Shown here piece after piece: positions 54,253-62,843 of a stretch of 64,000 nucleotides of DNA; within the stretch, counting starts at the first letter, position 1; each line of letters opens with the position of its first letter. A model generated the notes under the pieces. It was not told the DNA's origin. It saw only the letters and a list, made by a program, of their open reading frames with translations, and did not search any database. The translations under genes were made by a program, and so were the position numbers. Source of the DNA: CAYUZU01 sp964448675 (lineage in GTDB: Bacteria > Planctomycetota > Phycisphaerae > UBA1845 > Fen-1342); assembly GCA_964448675.1 (NCBI GenBank), contig CAYUZU010000008.1, positions 62,001 to 126,000 on the forward strand, read 5' to 3'.

Positions 54253-55467
54253 ATGTGCGGACCAGGACCGGTTCCGGACGCGTTGGTCGCTGCCCTGCCC
54301 GAGCTGCACACCTGGACCTTGCGCCCTTCCGAAGAGAAACTCGGCGATCTCCCCAACAAGCCGGCGGTGCTGCTGTTCATTGATGAGCAGCAGCGGCCGG
54401 TGCAACTGCTCACGACGCAACAGCTCAAGCGCTTCGCCTGGTCACGACTGAGCGAGCCCGATGAGGCACGCCGCGGTCGCGCCGACCTGGCCGCCGTCGT
54501 GCGCGGCTTGCGCTATCGGCTGGTGCATTGCCCGTTCGAGGCACGCTGGCGCTACTGGCAGCTGGCGCGGCGATTGCACCCCGACGAATACCGCAAGATG
54601 ATCGGTTTCGGGCGGGCGTGGTTTCTGCACATCGACCTGAACGACGACCTCCCCGAGCCACGCGTGACCGAGCGGGTATGGGAACGCCCGGGCTCATTCG
54701 TCGGACCATGGCCCACCCACAAGGCCTGCAACGAGGCGCTGGACGGGCTGCGTGACCTGTTCGAACTGTGCCGCTATCCGGAGCAGGTCCGCAAGGCGCC
54801 GCACGGGACGCGCTGTGCATACGCCGAGATGGGACGCTGCGATGCACCCTGCGACGGCTCCGCCAGTCTGGCGGCCTATCACGCCCGCTGCGCGGCGGCG
54901 TGGCGCTTTGCCAGCGGCGCGGTCCAGCCATGGCTGGACGACGCGGAGCGACGCATGCGCGACGCCGCGGCGGCGCTGCAGTTCGAGCTCGCGGGCCAGA
55001 TCAAGCAGCAACGGGCTTTCGTGGACCGCTGGCAGAAGCAGTGGCGCGGGGTGGTGGCGCCTGCCGACGAGATGCGCTACTTCCTCGCGATACCGATTGC
55101 GCGGCGTCAGGCGTCGAAGCTGTTCGTGTTTCGGACGGGATCTCTCTACGATGGCCCGGTGATTCAGCATCGCCACCTGGCGGAACGCGGCCCGGCGTGG
55201 GTGACCGACGTCATGGGGCCGCCGCCGCCGCCGTGCTCGCCGGAAGAGCGCATGGAGCAGACGTGGTTGCTGAGTCACTTCCTTTTCAATCGCGAAGCGA
55301 GGGCGTCGTGTGTGGTTCGCTTGCCGGCGGCGCCGGGCGTGGCAGCGCTCAAGGAAGAAGTAAGACAGCAAGCCGAGACATTACAGTGGGGCGTGCGAGT
55401 GGCGCAATCCGCGCCGGCGCGGGAGGATGCGCAAGCGTCGCCGCGGGAAGACGACGCGCCCGCGTAA
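54253..55467 (+). CDS. UvrC-related protein with degenerate nuclease domain
   Basis: 404 residues from MCGPGPVPDALVAAL, just after GAGGAG. Residues about 150-210 (GPWPTHKACNEALDGLRDLF ... CRYPEQVRKAP ... CAYAEMGRCDAPCDG) match the linker and Cys cluster that follow the GIY-YIG domain of UvrC. The corresponding N-terminal part (KPAVLLFIDEQQRPVQLL) keeps the hydrophobic pattern of GVYLF-x-D-x-x-G but lacks the GIY and YIG tyrosines. A UVR-like helix (RRMRDAAAALQFELAGQIKQ) follows. There is no RNaseH-like incision domain. Probably a catalytically dead or repurposed paralogue of UvrC/Cho. Confidence 0.7.
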   Translation: MCGPGPVPDALVAALPELHTWTLRPSEEKLGDLPNKPAVLLFIDEQQRPVQLLTTQQLKRFAWSRLSEPDEARRGRADLAAVVRGLRYRLVHCPFEARWRYWQLARRLHPDEYRKMIGFGRAWFLHIDLNDDLPEPRVTERVWERPGSFVGPWPTHKACNEALDGLRDLFELCRYPEQVRKAPHGTRCAYAEMGRCDAPCDGSASLAAYHARCAAAWRFASGAVQPWLDDAERRMRDAAAALQFELAGQIKQQRAFVDRWQKQWRGVVAPADEMRYFLAIPIARRQASKLFVFRTGSLYDGPVIQHRHLAERGPAWVTDVMGPPPPPCSPEERMEQTWLLSHFLFNREARASCVVRLPAAPGVAALKEEVRQQAETLQWGVRVAQSAPAREDAQASPREDDAPA

Positions 55468-55959
55468 GCGGGGTTCCGGATTTCTTCGATTCGATTTGAC
55501 TGGGGGGCAAACGTGGTGGATATTCTGTCATTGGAGAGGCATACGTTTCTTCCATCTCCGGGCCGCCGACCTGTATGGGCGACATTCTGGCATCGCGATA
55601 GAGGTTTGGGGAAAGGGGTTCGCGGGCAGTGTCTGCGCCGGCAACGGACAAGGCTGCCCGCATAAATGCAGGAGCCGGATCGACTGACAAGAGACCATGC
55701 CGACAGGTGACGCCTCGTCGCGGGGTGAAGGTGCCCGCAGGGGACAAATACGGGCGATTCGTCCTGTCCAGACAGCCTCAAGTCGATCCGGCCCTCTTTT
55801 TGCGCACAGCACGTATGATCGCGCCCAGGGGTGTTCGGCAGCGGTATCCGGTGATGACGGGGGTGTGCCCGCGCGACGCGCACGGCTCACCGACTACTGG
55901 CACGCGGCAACACGGCTCACAGAGCCGTGGCACGCGGTGGCGCGGCGCGACCGGGTGGG
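55468..55959. other. Gene-free converging region with inverted repeats
   Basis: Between the converging UvrC-like and UDP-sugar dehydrogenase genes. GCCGGATCGACT (55674-55685) pairs with AGTCGATCCGGC (55781-55792), followed by CCTCTTTTT, which could close a 120-base structured transcript on the plus strand. ACGGCTC/GAGCCGT (55912-55928) is a small perfect hairpin near the end of the dehydrogenase gene and may terminate it. CACGCGG repeats cluster at 55900-55940. No coding region is supported. Confidence 0.5.
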
Positions 55960-57285
55960 TTATGCCTTGATGACGCGCTTGGCCGGGCGTTTCTTCTTGC
56001 CGGTGGCGTTGCGCGTGTCGATGACCAGGTCGGCGTGCTTGCACACCAGGTCGTAATCGACGCGCGTGTGGTCGGTGGCGATCAACACGCAGTCGTACTT
56101 CTTGAGGTTCGCCGGCGTGAGTGGCACGCTCTTCATGTGCGTGATGTTGTGCTCGCGCATCGGCTTGGCGCTGGGGATGTGCGGGTCGTGATAGTCCACC
56201 TTGGCGCCGGTCTTCTGGAGCAGCTCGATCAGGATGACCGACGGCGACTCGCGCACGTCGTCGACGTCCTTCTTGTACGCCAGGCCGAGCACGAGCACCT
56301 TTGAACCCTTGAGCGACTTGCCGCGCTCGTTGAGGGCCTCGCCGACCCGCGTCACGACGTACTCGGGCATGAAGGTGTTGATTTCCCAGGCGAGCTCGAT
56401 GAAGCGGGTGGGCTTGCCGTATTCGCGCGCCTTCCACGCCAGGTAGAGGGGATCGATCGGGATGCAATGGCCGCCCAGGCCGGGGCCGGGATAGAACGGC
56501 TGGTAGCCGAAGGGCTTGGTCTTGGCGGCTTCGATGACCTCCCATACGTCGATGCCCATGCGGTCGAAGAGGATCTTGAGCTCGTTGACCAGGGCGATGT
56601 TGATCGCGCGGTACACGTTCTCGACGATTTTGCATGCTTCGGCGACTTCGCAGGTGGACACCGGCACGACCTTGGTCAGCGCCTCGCCGTAAAGCGCCGC
56701 AGCCACCTTGCCGCTGTCCTTGGTCAGGCCGCCGACGACCTTGGGGATGTCCTTGGTGGTGATGTCGGTGCGGCCGGGGTCCTCGCGTTCGGGCGAGAAG
56801 GCCAGGAAGTAGTCCTGGTCGATCTTCTTGCCGGTGGCGTCCAGGACCGGCTTGACGATCTCGCGCGTCGTGCCGGGATAGGTGGTCGATTCGAGCACGA
56901 TGAGCTGGCCGCGGCGCAGGCGCTTGGCGATGTCTTCGGCCGTGCTGCGCACATACGTCATGTCGGGCTCGCGCATGCGATCGAGCGGGGTGGGGACGCA
57001 GATGAGGATCGCGTCCGGCTTGTCGAGCTTGCGCATGTCGGAGGTCGGGTAGAAGACGCCCTGTTGGATGTACTCCTTGAACATCTTGCCGGGCAGGTGC
57101 TCGATGTAGGTCTTGCCGGCGTTGAGCCACTTGACCTTCTGGTCGTCGACGTCGAAGCCCCACACGGTGAAGCCCGAATTGCAGAACTCACGCACCAGCG
57201 GCAGCCCGACATAGCCCAGGCCCATCACGCCGACGACGGCCTTGTGGTCGGCGATCTTCTTGGCGAGCGTCTCCGTCAGTTTCAT
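55960..57285 (-). CDS. UDP-N-acetyl sugar 6-dehydrogenase (WbpA/WecC family)
   Basis: Oxidises a UDP-HexNAc or UDP-glucose to its uronic acid, using NAD+ in two steps; such sugars go into capsules and O-antigens. 441 residues. The Rossmann start is VVGVMGLGYVGLPLVREF; LICVPTPLDRMREPD and ESTTYPGTTREIV follow; the active-site Cys is in GLGGHCIPIDPLYL with Lys in AKTKPFGYQPFYPG. A basic C-terminus (GKKKRPAKRVIKA) is unusual. GGAG precedes the ATG by seven bases. The sugar cannot be fixed; GlcNAc or ManNAc types are favoured over glucose by the TYPGTT and PFYPGPGLGG motifs. Confidence 0.9.
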   Translation of the reverse strand: MKLTETLAKKIADHKAVVGVMGLGYVGLPLVREFCNSGFTVWGFDVDDQKVKWLNAGKTYIEHLPGKMFKEYIQQGVFYPTSDMRKLDKPDAILICVPTPLDRMREPDMTYVRSTAEDIAKRLRRGQLIVLESTTYPGTTREIVKPVLDATGKKIDQDYFLAFSPEREDPGRTDITTKDIPKVVGGLTKDSGKVAAALYGEALTKVVPVSTCEVAEACKIVENVYRAINIALVNELKILFDRMGIDVWEVIEAAKTKPFGYQPFYPGPGLGGHCIPIDPLYLAWKAREYGKPTRFIELAWEINTFMPEYVVTRVGEALNERGKSLKGSKVLVLGLAYKKDVDDVRESPSVILIELLQKTGAKVDYHDPHIPSAKPMREHNITHMKSVPLTPANLKKYDCVLIATDHTRVDYDLVCKHADLVIDTRNATGKKKRPAKRVIKA

Positions 57286-57446
57286 CCTGAGTCTCCACTC
57301 CAGCAGGGTTCGGATCGAGGTGACGTTGTACCGTGCGGCCGGCAGGTGGGCAAGCCGGCACCGCCGCCCTCCCGTGTTCTGTCGGCAGGGCGCACGCCGT
57401 GCTGGAGCGTTTTCGGTGTTTTTCCGGGTGTGACCCTCGGTGGTCC

Positions 57447-58409
57447 TTACCAGCCGGCCATGTCCTCGCCGATCAGGTGCCGGATCTGTCGCTCGATGAT
57501 GGCCTCGCGTCGCTGGCTGCGTTGCTCGAATTGCTCGCGCAGATGTTCGAGGTGCCGCCGGAGCTGCATGATCTCGTGCTCCAAGCGTTCCAGCTCGAGT
57601 TGCCGCAGCTCGGTGCGCACTTCGAAATGCTCATGGACGGTGCGCTCGAGCTCTTCGTGCACGCGGCGCTGTTCGCCTTCCGGGGCCCCACGCGCCCGCA
57701 GTTCACGGTACGCGGCGGTCAGCGCATCCGAGCGGCGCTCGAGATCGGCGTGTCGCTCTTCGAGCTCGCGCAGGCGCGGCGGCAGCGCCGGCGGGCCGAA
57801 GCCGCCTGCAGGCCCCGGATGTGCGCCTGGCCGCATGCCAGGATGGGGGCCGTGGGGCGGACCACCCTCGGGGCCGGGTCGATGCGGGTCGCGCGGGTGA
57901 CCCGGCTCGTGTTCGGCCGTGTCGGGACGCCGTTCGTGGTGCTCGTCACGCTCACGCTCATGCTCGGCCTCGGCCTTGTCGAGGGTCGCTTCAAGCCGCA
58001 GCATCAGGGCGTCGAGCAGCACGTCGTGGAACCGCTCGGGGGATTCGTGATAGAGGCGACCAAGGCGTTCGGCGAGCTCGGGACGTCTCTCCGCAATCAT
58101 GCGCAGCAGCGGGGCCACGGGCGGTTCGCCGGGGCCACCCGGGCCGCGGCGGGCGCCGGGGCCGTGCGGCGGTCCACCCGGGGGTCCAACGGGATGGCCC
58201 GGGCGGGGTCTGGGCGCCCGCCGGTCTTTCCATTCGCCGGTGGCTTCGTCGTGTGGCACGCCGCGGTCGGGCTCGGCGCGGACGTTCGGGCGCTCCTGAT
58301 CGCCGGGCCGGCGTGGCTCGTCCTGTGGCTCGGCCGCTGTTGCGGCCGTGGCGAGGCCGGCGGGCACGATGAATGCGACTGTAAGCAGAACAACGAGTAG
58401 ACGGTTCAT
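57447..58409 (-). CDS. Secreted helical protein (Spy/CpxP-like) of ECF module 3
   Basis: 320 residues. Signal peptide MNRLLVVLLTVAFIVPAGLATAATA. A Pro/Gly/Arg-rich stretch (GPPGGPPHGPGARRGPGGPG) and a second at about 170-205 flank helical segments (ERRPELAERLGRLYHESPER; LEERHADLERRSDALTAAYR) and a C-terminal coiled coil (EIMQLRRHLEHLREQFEQRS). It has the same plan, gene order and helix style as 26319-27299 of module 1. It is preceded by an anti-sigma and sigma on the same strand. Probably a periplasmic stress-responsive protein. Confidence 0.75.
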   Translation of the reverse strand: MNRLLVVLLTVAFIVPAGLATAATAAEPQDEPRRPGDQERPNVRAEPDRGVPHDEATGEWKDRRAPRPRPGHPVGPPGGPPHGPGARRGPGGPGEPPVAPLLRMIAERRPELAERLGRLYHESPERFHDVLLDALMLRLEATLDKAEAEHERERDEHHERRPDTAEHEPGHPRDPHRPGPEGGPPHGPHPGMRPGAHPGPAGGFGPPALPPRLRELEERHADLERRSDALTAAYRELRARGAPEGEQRRVHEELERTVHEHFEVRTELRQLELERLEHEIMQLRRHLEHLREQFEQRSQRREAIIERQIRHLIGEDMAGW

Positions 58410-58469
58410 GACAATACTCCGAGTTCAAGCACGCTGGTGCGCGGCGATTTGGTGTTGGCAGCCGCGGGA

Positions 58470-59117
58470 CTAGAGCCGCAGCGGCACGGTCCGCGCCGCC
58501 ACCGCGACGGCGGGCGACGGTGCGGCGGAGGTATCGGTTTCGTTCGAGGCCGGCAGGTCCCAATCGTCGTCGGAATCCCACGGCAGATAAGACTCGGCTT
58601 TGGCCCGGCGTTGCACCTGCTGAGTGACGTCGTCCACCTGCTCTTCGAGCAGTTCGACGGAGTACTCGGTCGGGCCTTCCCAGGCGAACTGGCTGTAGGC
58701 GGCCACGATGACGGCCGCGTCGTCCGCGGAGAGGGCGATCCCGCCGTTCGTGCTCGCGGTGACACGGGCGGTGTCGGTTGACGTGCCGGGCCAGGCGAGG
58801 GCGAACAGCAGGCAGGCCGCCACGGCCATGCCGGCGAGCCTGAGCGACCAGAGGCGATACGTGGCGCGGTGCGTCACGCGCGGGTCGAACGCGGCCCGGA
58901 TGCGCTGGGTGGTTTCGGCGGTGAGCGGCTCGGGCTCGACCAGTTCGCGGACGGTGCCCACGAGGTCGGCGGTCTGGTCGAACGCCGCCTGGCAGCGGGG
59001 GCACGCGTCCAGGTGCTCGGTGAGCGCCGGTGACGGGTGCTCGTCGTCGCCGCAGCAGAGGCGGAGCAATTCGTCGGCGAACGCGTCGCACGGATTGTGA
59101 TGCTTGTCAGGCGTCAT
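58470..59117 (-). CDS. Zinc-binding (ZAS) anti-sigma factor, module 3
   Basis: 215 residues. The N-terminal zinc motif HLDACPRC (HxxxCxxC) and CCGDDEHPSPALTEH mark a classical ZAS anti-sigma domain. One membrane helix follows (LAGMAVAACLLFALAWPG, about 95-112), then an external part with EYSVELLEEQVDDVTQQ. The ATG overlaps the sigma stop by 11 bp. The sigma domain is held until the zinc centre or the external part changes. Confidence 0.88.
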   Translation of the reverse strand: MTPDKHHNPCDAFADELLRLCCGDDEHPSPALTEHLDACPRCQAAFDQTADLVGTVRELVEPEPLTAETTQRIRAAFDPRVTHRATYRLWSLRLAGMAVAACLLFALAWPGTSTDTARVTASTNGGIALSADDAAVIVAAYSQFAWEGPTEYSVELLEEQVDDVTQQVQRRAKAESYLPWDSDDDWDLPASNETDTSAAPSPAVAVAARTVPLRL

Positions 59118-59655
59118 GGATCGGACTCAGCGTACGCTTGAGGTGCTTCATTGCCGAATGCATGCGGGAGAGAGCGGTGCCCAGCGGCACATGCAGCAAC
59201 GCGGCGATTTCCTCGAATTTCAGGTCACTCGACAAACGCAGCACGACCACCTCGCGCAGGTGCTCGGGCAGTTCGTTGATCGCGGTCTGGAGCTGGCGTT
59301 TGCGTTCGTCATCCGCCAGGGGGCGCAGCGGGTCGCCGACGGGACGCGTGTGGTGCTCGAGGCGGTCTGGCGTGGTCGGCGTGGGCCGCTGGCGCCGGAA
59401 GCCGTCGCGGCACAGATTGCGTGCCGTCGTCAGGAGGTAGAGGTCCGGGCGGGTGCTGGCCCGGACGGCGGCGATGTTGGCGGCAGCTCGGCAAAAGGTC
59501 TCGGCCACGATGTCCTCCGCGTCATGGTGATTGCCGAAGGTGCGGCGAACGTAGCCCAACAGCCGCGCGCCCTGCTCCTGGAGCAAGCGCTCGAGCAGCT
59601 CGCGGTCGTCGGGCGTCAGCAGGCCGTCGGCTTCCGGTCGTGCACCCATGACCAT
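59107..59655 (-). CDS. ECF-type RNA polymerase sigma factor, module 3
   Basis: 182 residues; two in-frame ATGs (59655, 59649) are possible. Region 2 is LLGYVRRTFGNHHDAEDIV and AETFCRAAANIAAV. Region 4 is LPEHLREVVVLRLSSDLKFEEI and LHVPLGTALSRMHSAMKHLK. It heads the operon sigma, ZAS anti-sigma, secreted helical protein. No promoter was identified; 59656-59750 shows nothing else. Confidence 0.93.
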   Translation of the reverse strand: MVMGARPEADGLLTPDDRELLERLLQEQGARLLGYVRRTFGNHHDAEDIVAETFCRAAANIAAVRASTRPDLYLLTTARNLCRDGFRRQRPTPTTPDRLEHHTRPVGDPLRPLADDERKRQLQTAINELPEHLREVVVLRLSSDLKFEEIAALLHVPLGTALSRMHSAMKHLKRTLSPIHDA

Positions 59656-59750
59656 TCATCCCGAGTAGACGCAGAGCAGAGACGTTTATTCGTGGGCGGC
59701 GCCGATTCTCAGGCGCGTGTTTTGAATAGACTTATCGGAAGCGAGCCCAC

Positions 59751-60317
59751 TCAGCCCACAGCGACGAGGCCGAGCGGCCCGGCCTCGGCCTGCAGGGCGG
59801 CCACACAGTTCCGGATATGTTCATCCAATTCGAGGCCGATGAGCTCGGCACCGGCGTAGATGTCCTCGCGCGAGACGGCCGCCGCGAAGGAGGGGGTCTT
59901 GAGTTTCTTTTTCACGCTCTTCGGCGTGAGGCCCTCGAGGCGCTGCGGGCGGACCAGCGCGCATGCGACGAGAAAGCCCGCGAGTTCGTCGACGGCATAG
60001 AGCGTCTTGCGGATGGGGCGGTCGCGCGGATAGTCGTCGAGGTTCCACGGCACGTGCGCGAGGATGGCGCCGACGAGCTCTTCGTCGAGTCCGCGGTCGC
60101 GCAGCACGCGTGCGCCCTCACGGGTGTGGGCCGGCGGATCGGGCCAGCGCTCGTAGTCGAAATCGTGCAAAAGGCCCACGATTGCCCAGGCGTTCTCATC
60201 AGCGTCCTGGCGGCGCGCGTAGAAGCGCATGCAGGCTTCGACCGCGAGTGCGTGCTTCTGCAGCGATTCGTTTGGCGAGTACTCACACAGGAGTTGCCAC
60301 GCTTCGTCCCGATGCAT
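59751..60317 (-). CDS. HD-domain phosphohydrolase
   Basis: 188 residues from MHRDEAWQLLCEYSP, GGAG eight bases upstream; an in-frame longer version has an Arg-rich start with no ribosome site. HD metal site: first His in LQKHALAVEACM, HD pair in GLLHDFDYERWPD, later His in AILAHVPWNL and Asp in AVDELAGFL. Such small HD proteins hydrolyse nucleotides or nucleotide-like phosphates. The substrate is unknown. Stands alone. Confidence 0.88.
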   Translation of the reverse strand: MHRDEAWQLLCEYSPNESLQKHALAVEACMRFYARRQDADENAWAIVGLLHDFDYERWPDPPAHTREGARVLRDRGLDEELVGAILAHVPWNLDDYPRDRPIRKTLYAVDELAGFLVACALVRPQRLEGLTPKSVKKKLKTPSFAAAVSREDIYAGAELIGLELDEHIRNCVAALQAEAGPLGLVAVG

Positions 60318-60382
60318 GATCGTGCTCCGTCCGCGCCGCCGTTTTCCGCGTACAGCATAGGACATTTCTGCTCGCGCCGCTA

Positions 60383-60411
60383 TTGACGCGCGCCGCCTGA
60401 GTCTCTAGCCT
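60383..60411 (+). promoter_or_regulatory. Candidate promoter of the 60492 micro-lipoprotein gene
   Basis: TTGACG (60383-60388), 17-base spacer, TAGCCT (60406-60411). It predicts a start near 60418 and a leader of about 75 bases before the ATG at 60492. Confidence 0.45.
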
Positions 60412-60491
60412 TTCCCCGTTCGTAATCCCGATGGGTGAGTTTTCATCCGAGATGGGGCTCGTGTGCTCACGAAAAAGGAAGGAGACGTCAG

Positions 60492-60638
60492 ATGTCGAAG
60501 AAGATGATGTTGCTCGTTGCTGCTGTTGTTCCGACCGGGATGGTGATGGGTTGCGCTGGTACGTTCCACCAGGCGTTCATCCACATCAGCGAGCTGACCC
60601 AGTTGGTCGGTGCGCTGAACCAGCTCGGCGTTGTCTAA
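60492..60638 (+). CDS. Micro-lipoprotein (48 residues)
   Basis: ATG at 60492 follows GGAAGGAG by seven bases. The product begins MSKKMMLLVAAVVPTGMVMGC, a short lipoprotein signal with Cys at residue 21, followed by 27 residues (AGTFHQAFIHISELTQLVGA then LNQLGVV). A promoter precedes it and a strong hairpin follows, so it is an independent gene. It shares design with the four small genes at 63038-63762: Lys/Arg near the start, a short hydrophobic stretch, Cys near 21-28, and a very short mature part. Unknown function. Confidence 0.75.
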   Translation: MSKKMMLLVAAVVPTGMVMGCAGTFHQAFIHISELTQLVGALNQLGVV

Positions 60639-60666
60639 GACCGCAACGAGCCAATGAGCGACGATT

Positions 60667-60705
60667 GGGCCGAAGGCGCTCCGTGTTGAGGAGCGCGTTC
60701 GGCCC
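60667..60705. terminator. Bidirectional hairpin terminator
   Basis: GGGCCGAA-G-GCGCTCC (60667-60682) pairs with GGAGCGC-G-TTCGGCCC (60690-60705) around GTGTTGA, one G/G mismatch. It lies 29 bp after the micro-lipoprotein stop and 34 bp from the converging TPR/SPOR lipoprotein gene. No long T tract follows. Confidence 0.7.
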
Positions 60706-60738
60706 GTGCCATTTCTGCCCGCAGAATCCCATCCCGCC

Positions 60739-61557
60739 TCAGGGCCAGATCTGGGCGTCCGCGACATAGCCGCGCACGCGCCCCAGGTAGCGCCGCGCTT
60801 CGTTGTACGTGGGATAGCGTCCGACCAGTACGACATGATACGTCCGATCGCCGCGCGGCTGCTGCTGCACGGTCGCCGGCAGGTCGCCCGCCTTCAACTC
60901 GCGCGCGAGCTTGTCCGCATGCGCGCGTGCCTCGAAGACGCCCGCCTGGATCGCGAAATGGTCGGCACGCAGTGCCAGGCGGCGCGCGGCAAGCTCGGCG
61001 TAACGCCCGCGCGGGAACCGGTCGCGAATCTCGAGATAGGGCGGCAGCGATTGCGACCACTGCCCCAGCCGTTCGTGGCACATGCCCAGGCGGAACAGCA
61101 GGGCATCCATCGGCGGGACCTTCGGCATGAGCGCGGTGGCCTGCGCCAGATCGCGCGCCGCGCCGGCCCAGTCGCCGTCCTCGAAACGCATGATGCCCAG
61201 CACCGCGTGGCTGCGCCAGGCAACATCCGGTACGTCACTGCGCGCGGCCACTTCGAGGTCGCTGTACGCCAGGGCGCGCTTGCCCAGCCGCGCATACGCC
61301 AGGCCGCGCACATAGCGCGCCCTCTCGGCCGTCGGGCGCGCCGGAGCCTCGCTGAGAAACGCCGTCAGCCGATGCGTGGCCGTCGACAGGCGTCCGGCGT
61401 CATAGGCTTGTTCACCTTGCGCCAGCAGAACGTGCGTGTTCGGGGCCGTCGCTTCACAGCCGGTCGCAGCCGCGAGCATGCCGCCCGCGAGCCACGGCAG
61501 CAGCGACGCGACCAGCCGACGCGCTCCAAGGCCGGCATGTGTCATGATCCGAAACAT
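60739..61557 (-). CDS. TPR and SPOR domain lipoprotein
   Basis: 272 residues from MFRIMTHAGLGARRLV; lipobox LAAATGC. TPR-like helices follow (LLAQGEQAYDAGRLSTATHRL; YVRGLAYARLGKRALAYSDL; LLFRLGMCHERLGQWSQSLP). The C-terminal 70 residues (FAIQAGVFEARAHADKLARE ... YHVVLVGRYPTYNEARRYLG) form a SPOR domain, which binds denuded peptidoglycan at the division site. The design fits an outer-membrane division or cell-wall lipoprotein, similar in idea to YbgF/CpoB-type proteins. Divergent from mtnA. Confidence 0.85.
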   Translation of the reverse strand: MFRIMTHAGLGARRLVASLLPWLAGGMLAAATGCEATAPNTHVLLAQGEQAYDAGRLSTATHRLTAFLSEAPARPTAERARYVRGLAYARLGKRALAYSDLEVAARSDVPDVAWRSHAVLGIMRFEDGDWAGAARDLAQATALMPKVPPMDALLFRLGMCHERLGQWSQSLPPYLEIRDRFPRGRYAELAARRLALRADHFAIQAGVFEARAHADKLARELKAGDLPATVQQQPRGDRTYHVVLVGRYPTYNEARRYLGRVRGYVADAQIWP

Positions 61558-61690
61558 GCCCGCCAGAATACAGCGCGGTGGCGGTCGGGCCAAACGACCG
61601 AGGCCCTGATTGTGTCCGCCGGACCGGGCGCCTATAGTCCAGGCGCTCGCGGCGTGACTGGCGTGTCCGGGGCCGGCCGCGAGCCTGACC

Positions 61691-62818
61691 ATGAACCAAG
61701 GGAAGCGGATTGCGATGGTGACCCGATCAGACTTGCAGACGCCAGCGGTGCCGCGGGGAGATTTCGCCGATCTGCCGGCCACGCTCGAGTGGGTGGGCGG
61801 CGTCGACGGGGTGCTGCGCCTGGTGGACCAGACGTTGCTGCCGCAGCGCGTGGAGCTGCGCGATTGCGCCACCGTGGAAGATGTGTGGGAGGCGATTCGC
61901 GTGCTGCGTGTACGCGGGGCACCGGCGATTGGTGTGGCGGCGGCCTACGGCCTGTGCCTGGGCACGCGGGCCGCGCGCGAGGCCGACCGCGCCGCGTTTC
62001 TCGACAAGACGCGGGGGGTCGGGGCCTACCTGAAGGAGTGCCGACCTACGGCGGTCAACCTCGCCTGGGCGGTGGACCGTGTGACGGCGCTGGCTGAAGC
62101 GCAGGAATCGCCCGCCGGCGGCCCGATCTGGGAGGCGATGCTCGCCGAGGCGCACCGGATGGCGGTCGAGGATGCCGAGATCTGCCGCCAGATCGGCGTG
62201 GCCGGGGCCGACCTGGTGCCGGAGGGTGGCGGCGTGCTGACGCACTGCAATGCCGGAGCGCTGGCGACTGTGGCGTGGGGGACGGCGTTGTCGGTGATGT
62301 ATGTTGCACACCAGCAGGGCCGGCGCTTCCAGGTCTATGCGGACGAGACCCGACCCTTGCTGCAGGGCGCGCGGCTGACCTCATTCGAGTTGCATGCGGC
62401 GGGGCTGGACGTGACGGTGCTGTGTGACGGCGCCGCGGCGAGCCTGATGCAGGCCGGCCGGGTGCAACTGGTGGTCACCGGGGCCGATCGCATTGCGGCC
62501 AACGGCGACGTGGCGAACAAGATCGGGACCTACAGTGTGGCGCTGGCCGCCAGGCATCATGGCGTGCCGTTCTACGTGGCGGCGCCGCGCAGCACGTTTG
62601 ACCTGGGTCTGCCATCCGGCGCCGACATTCCCATCGAACAGCGGCCGGCGGACGAGGTTCGGGGCGGCTTCGGACGGGTAACGGTGCCGGAGGGCGTGGC
62701 CTGTTACAACCCGGCGTTCGACGTGACGCCGGCGTCGCTGGTTACGGGCATCGTGACGGAGCGCGGCATTGTGAAACCGGTCACGGCCGCTACGATCGAG
62801 CGGATTTTCGCGGGTTGA
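61691..62818 (+). CDS. mtnA: Methylthioribose-1-phosphate isomerase
   Basis: Isomerises 5-methylthioribose-1-phosphate to the ribulose form in methionine salvage. 375 residues. Motifs are RVRGAPAIGVAAAYG, VLTHCNAGALATVAWGTAL with catalytic Cys, YADETRPLLQGARLTSFEL, and VVTGADRIAANGDVANKIGT with catalytic Asp. PFYVAAPRSTFDLGLPSGAD and the C-terminal FDVTPASLVTGIVTERG are present. The ATG is at 61691; a second ATG (61715, MVTRSD) may be used. No other mtn gene adjoins. Confidence 0.95.
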   Translation: MNQGKRIAMVTRSDLQTPAVPRGDFADLPATLEWVGGVDGVLRLVDQTLLPQRVELRDCATVEDVWEAIRVLRVRGAPAIGVAAAYGLCLGTRAAREADRAAFLDKTRGVGAYLKECRPTAVNLAWAVDRVTALAEAQESPAGGPIWEAMLAEAHRMAVEDAEICRQIGVAGADLVPEGGGVLTHCNAGALATVAWGTALSVMYVAHQQGRRFQVYADETRPLLQGARLTSFELHAAGLDVTVLCDGAAASLMQAGRVQLVVTGADRIAANGDVANKIGTYSVALAARHHGVPFYVAAPRSTFDLGLPSGADIPIEQRPADEVRGGFGRVTVPEGVACYNPAFDVTPASLVTGIVTERGIVKPVTAATIERIFAG

Positions 62819-62828
62819 TTCTTGCAGC

Positions 62829-62843
62829 GGCCCTCCTCGGGCC
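62829..62843 (+). terminator. Short hairpin after mtnA
   Basis: GGCCC-TCCTC-GGGCC is a perfect 5-bp hairpin, 10 bp past the mtnA stop. It is weak and lacks a T tract. The remainder of 62844-63037 shows nothing definite. Confidence 0.35.
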
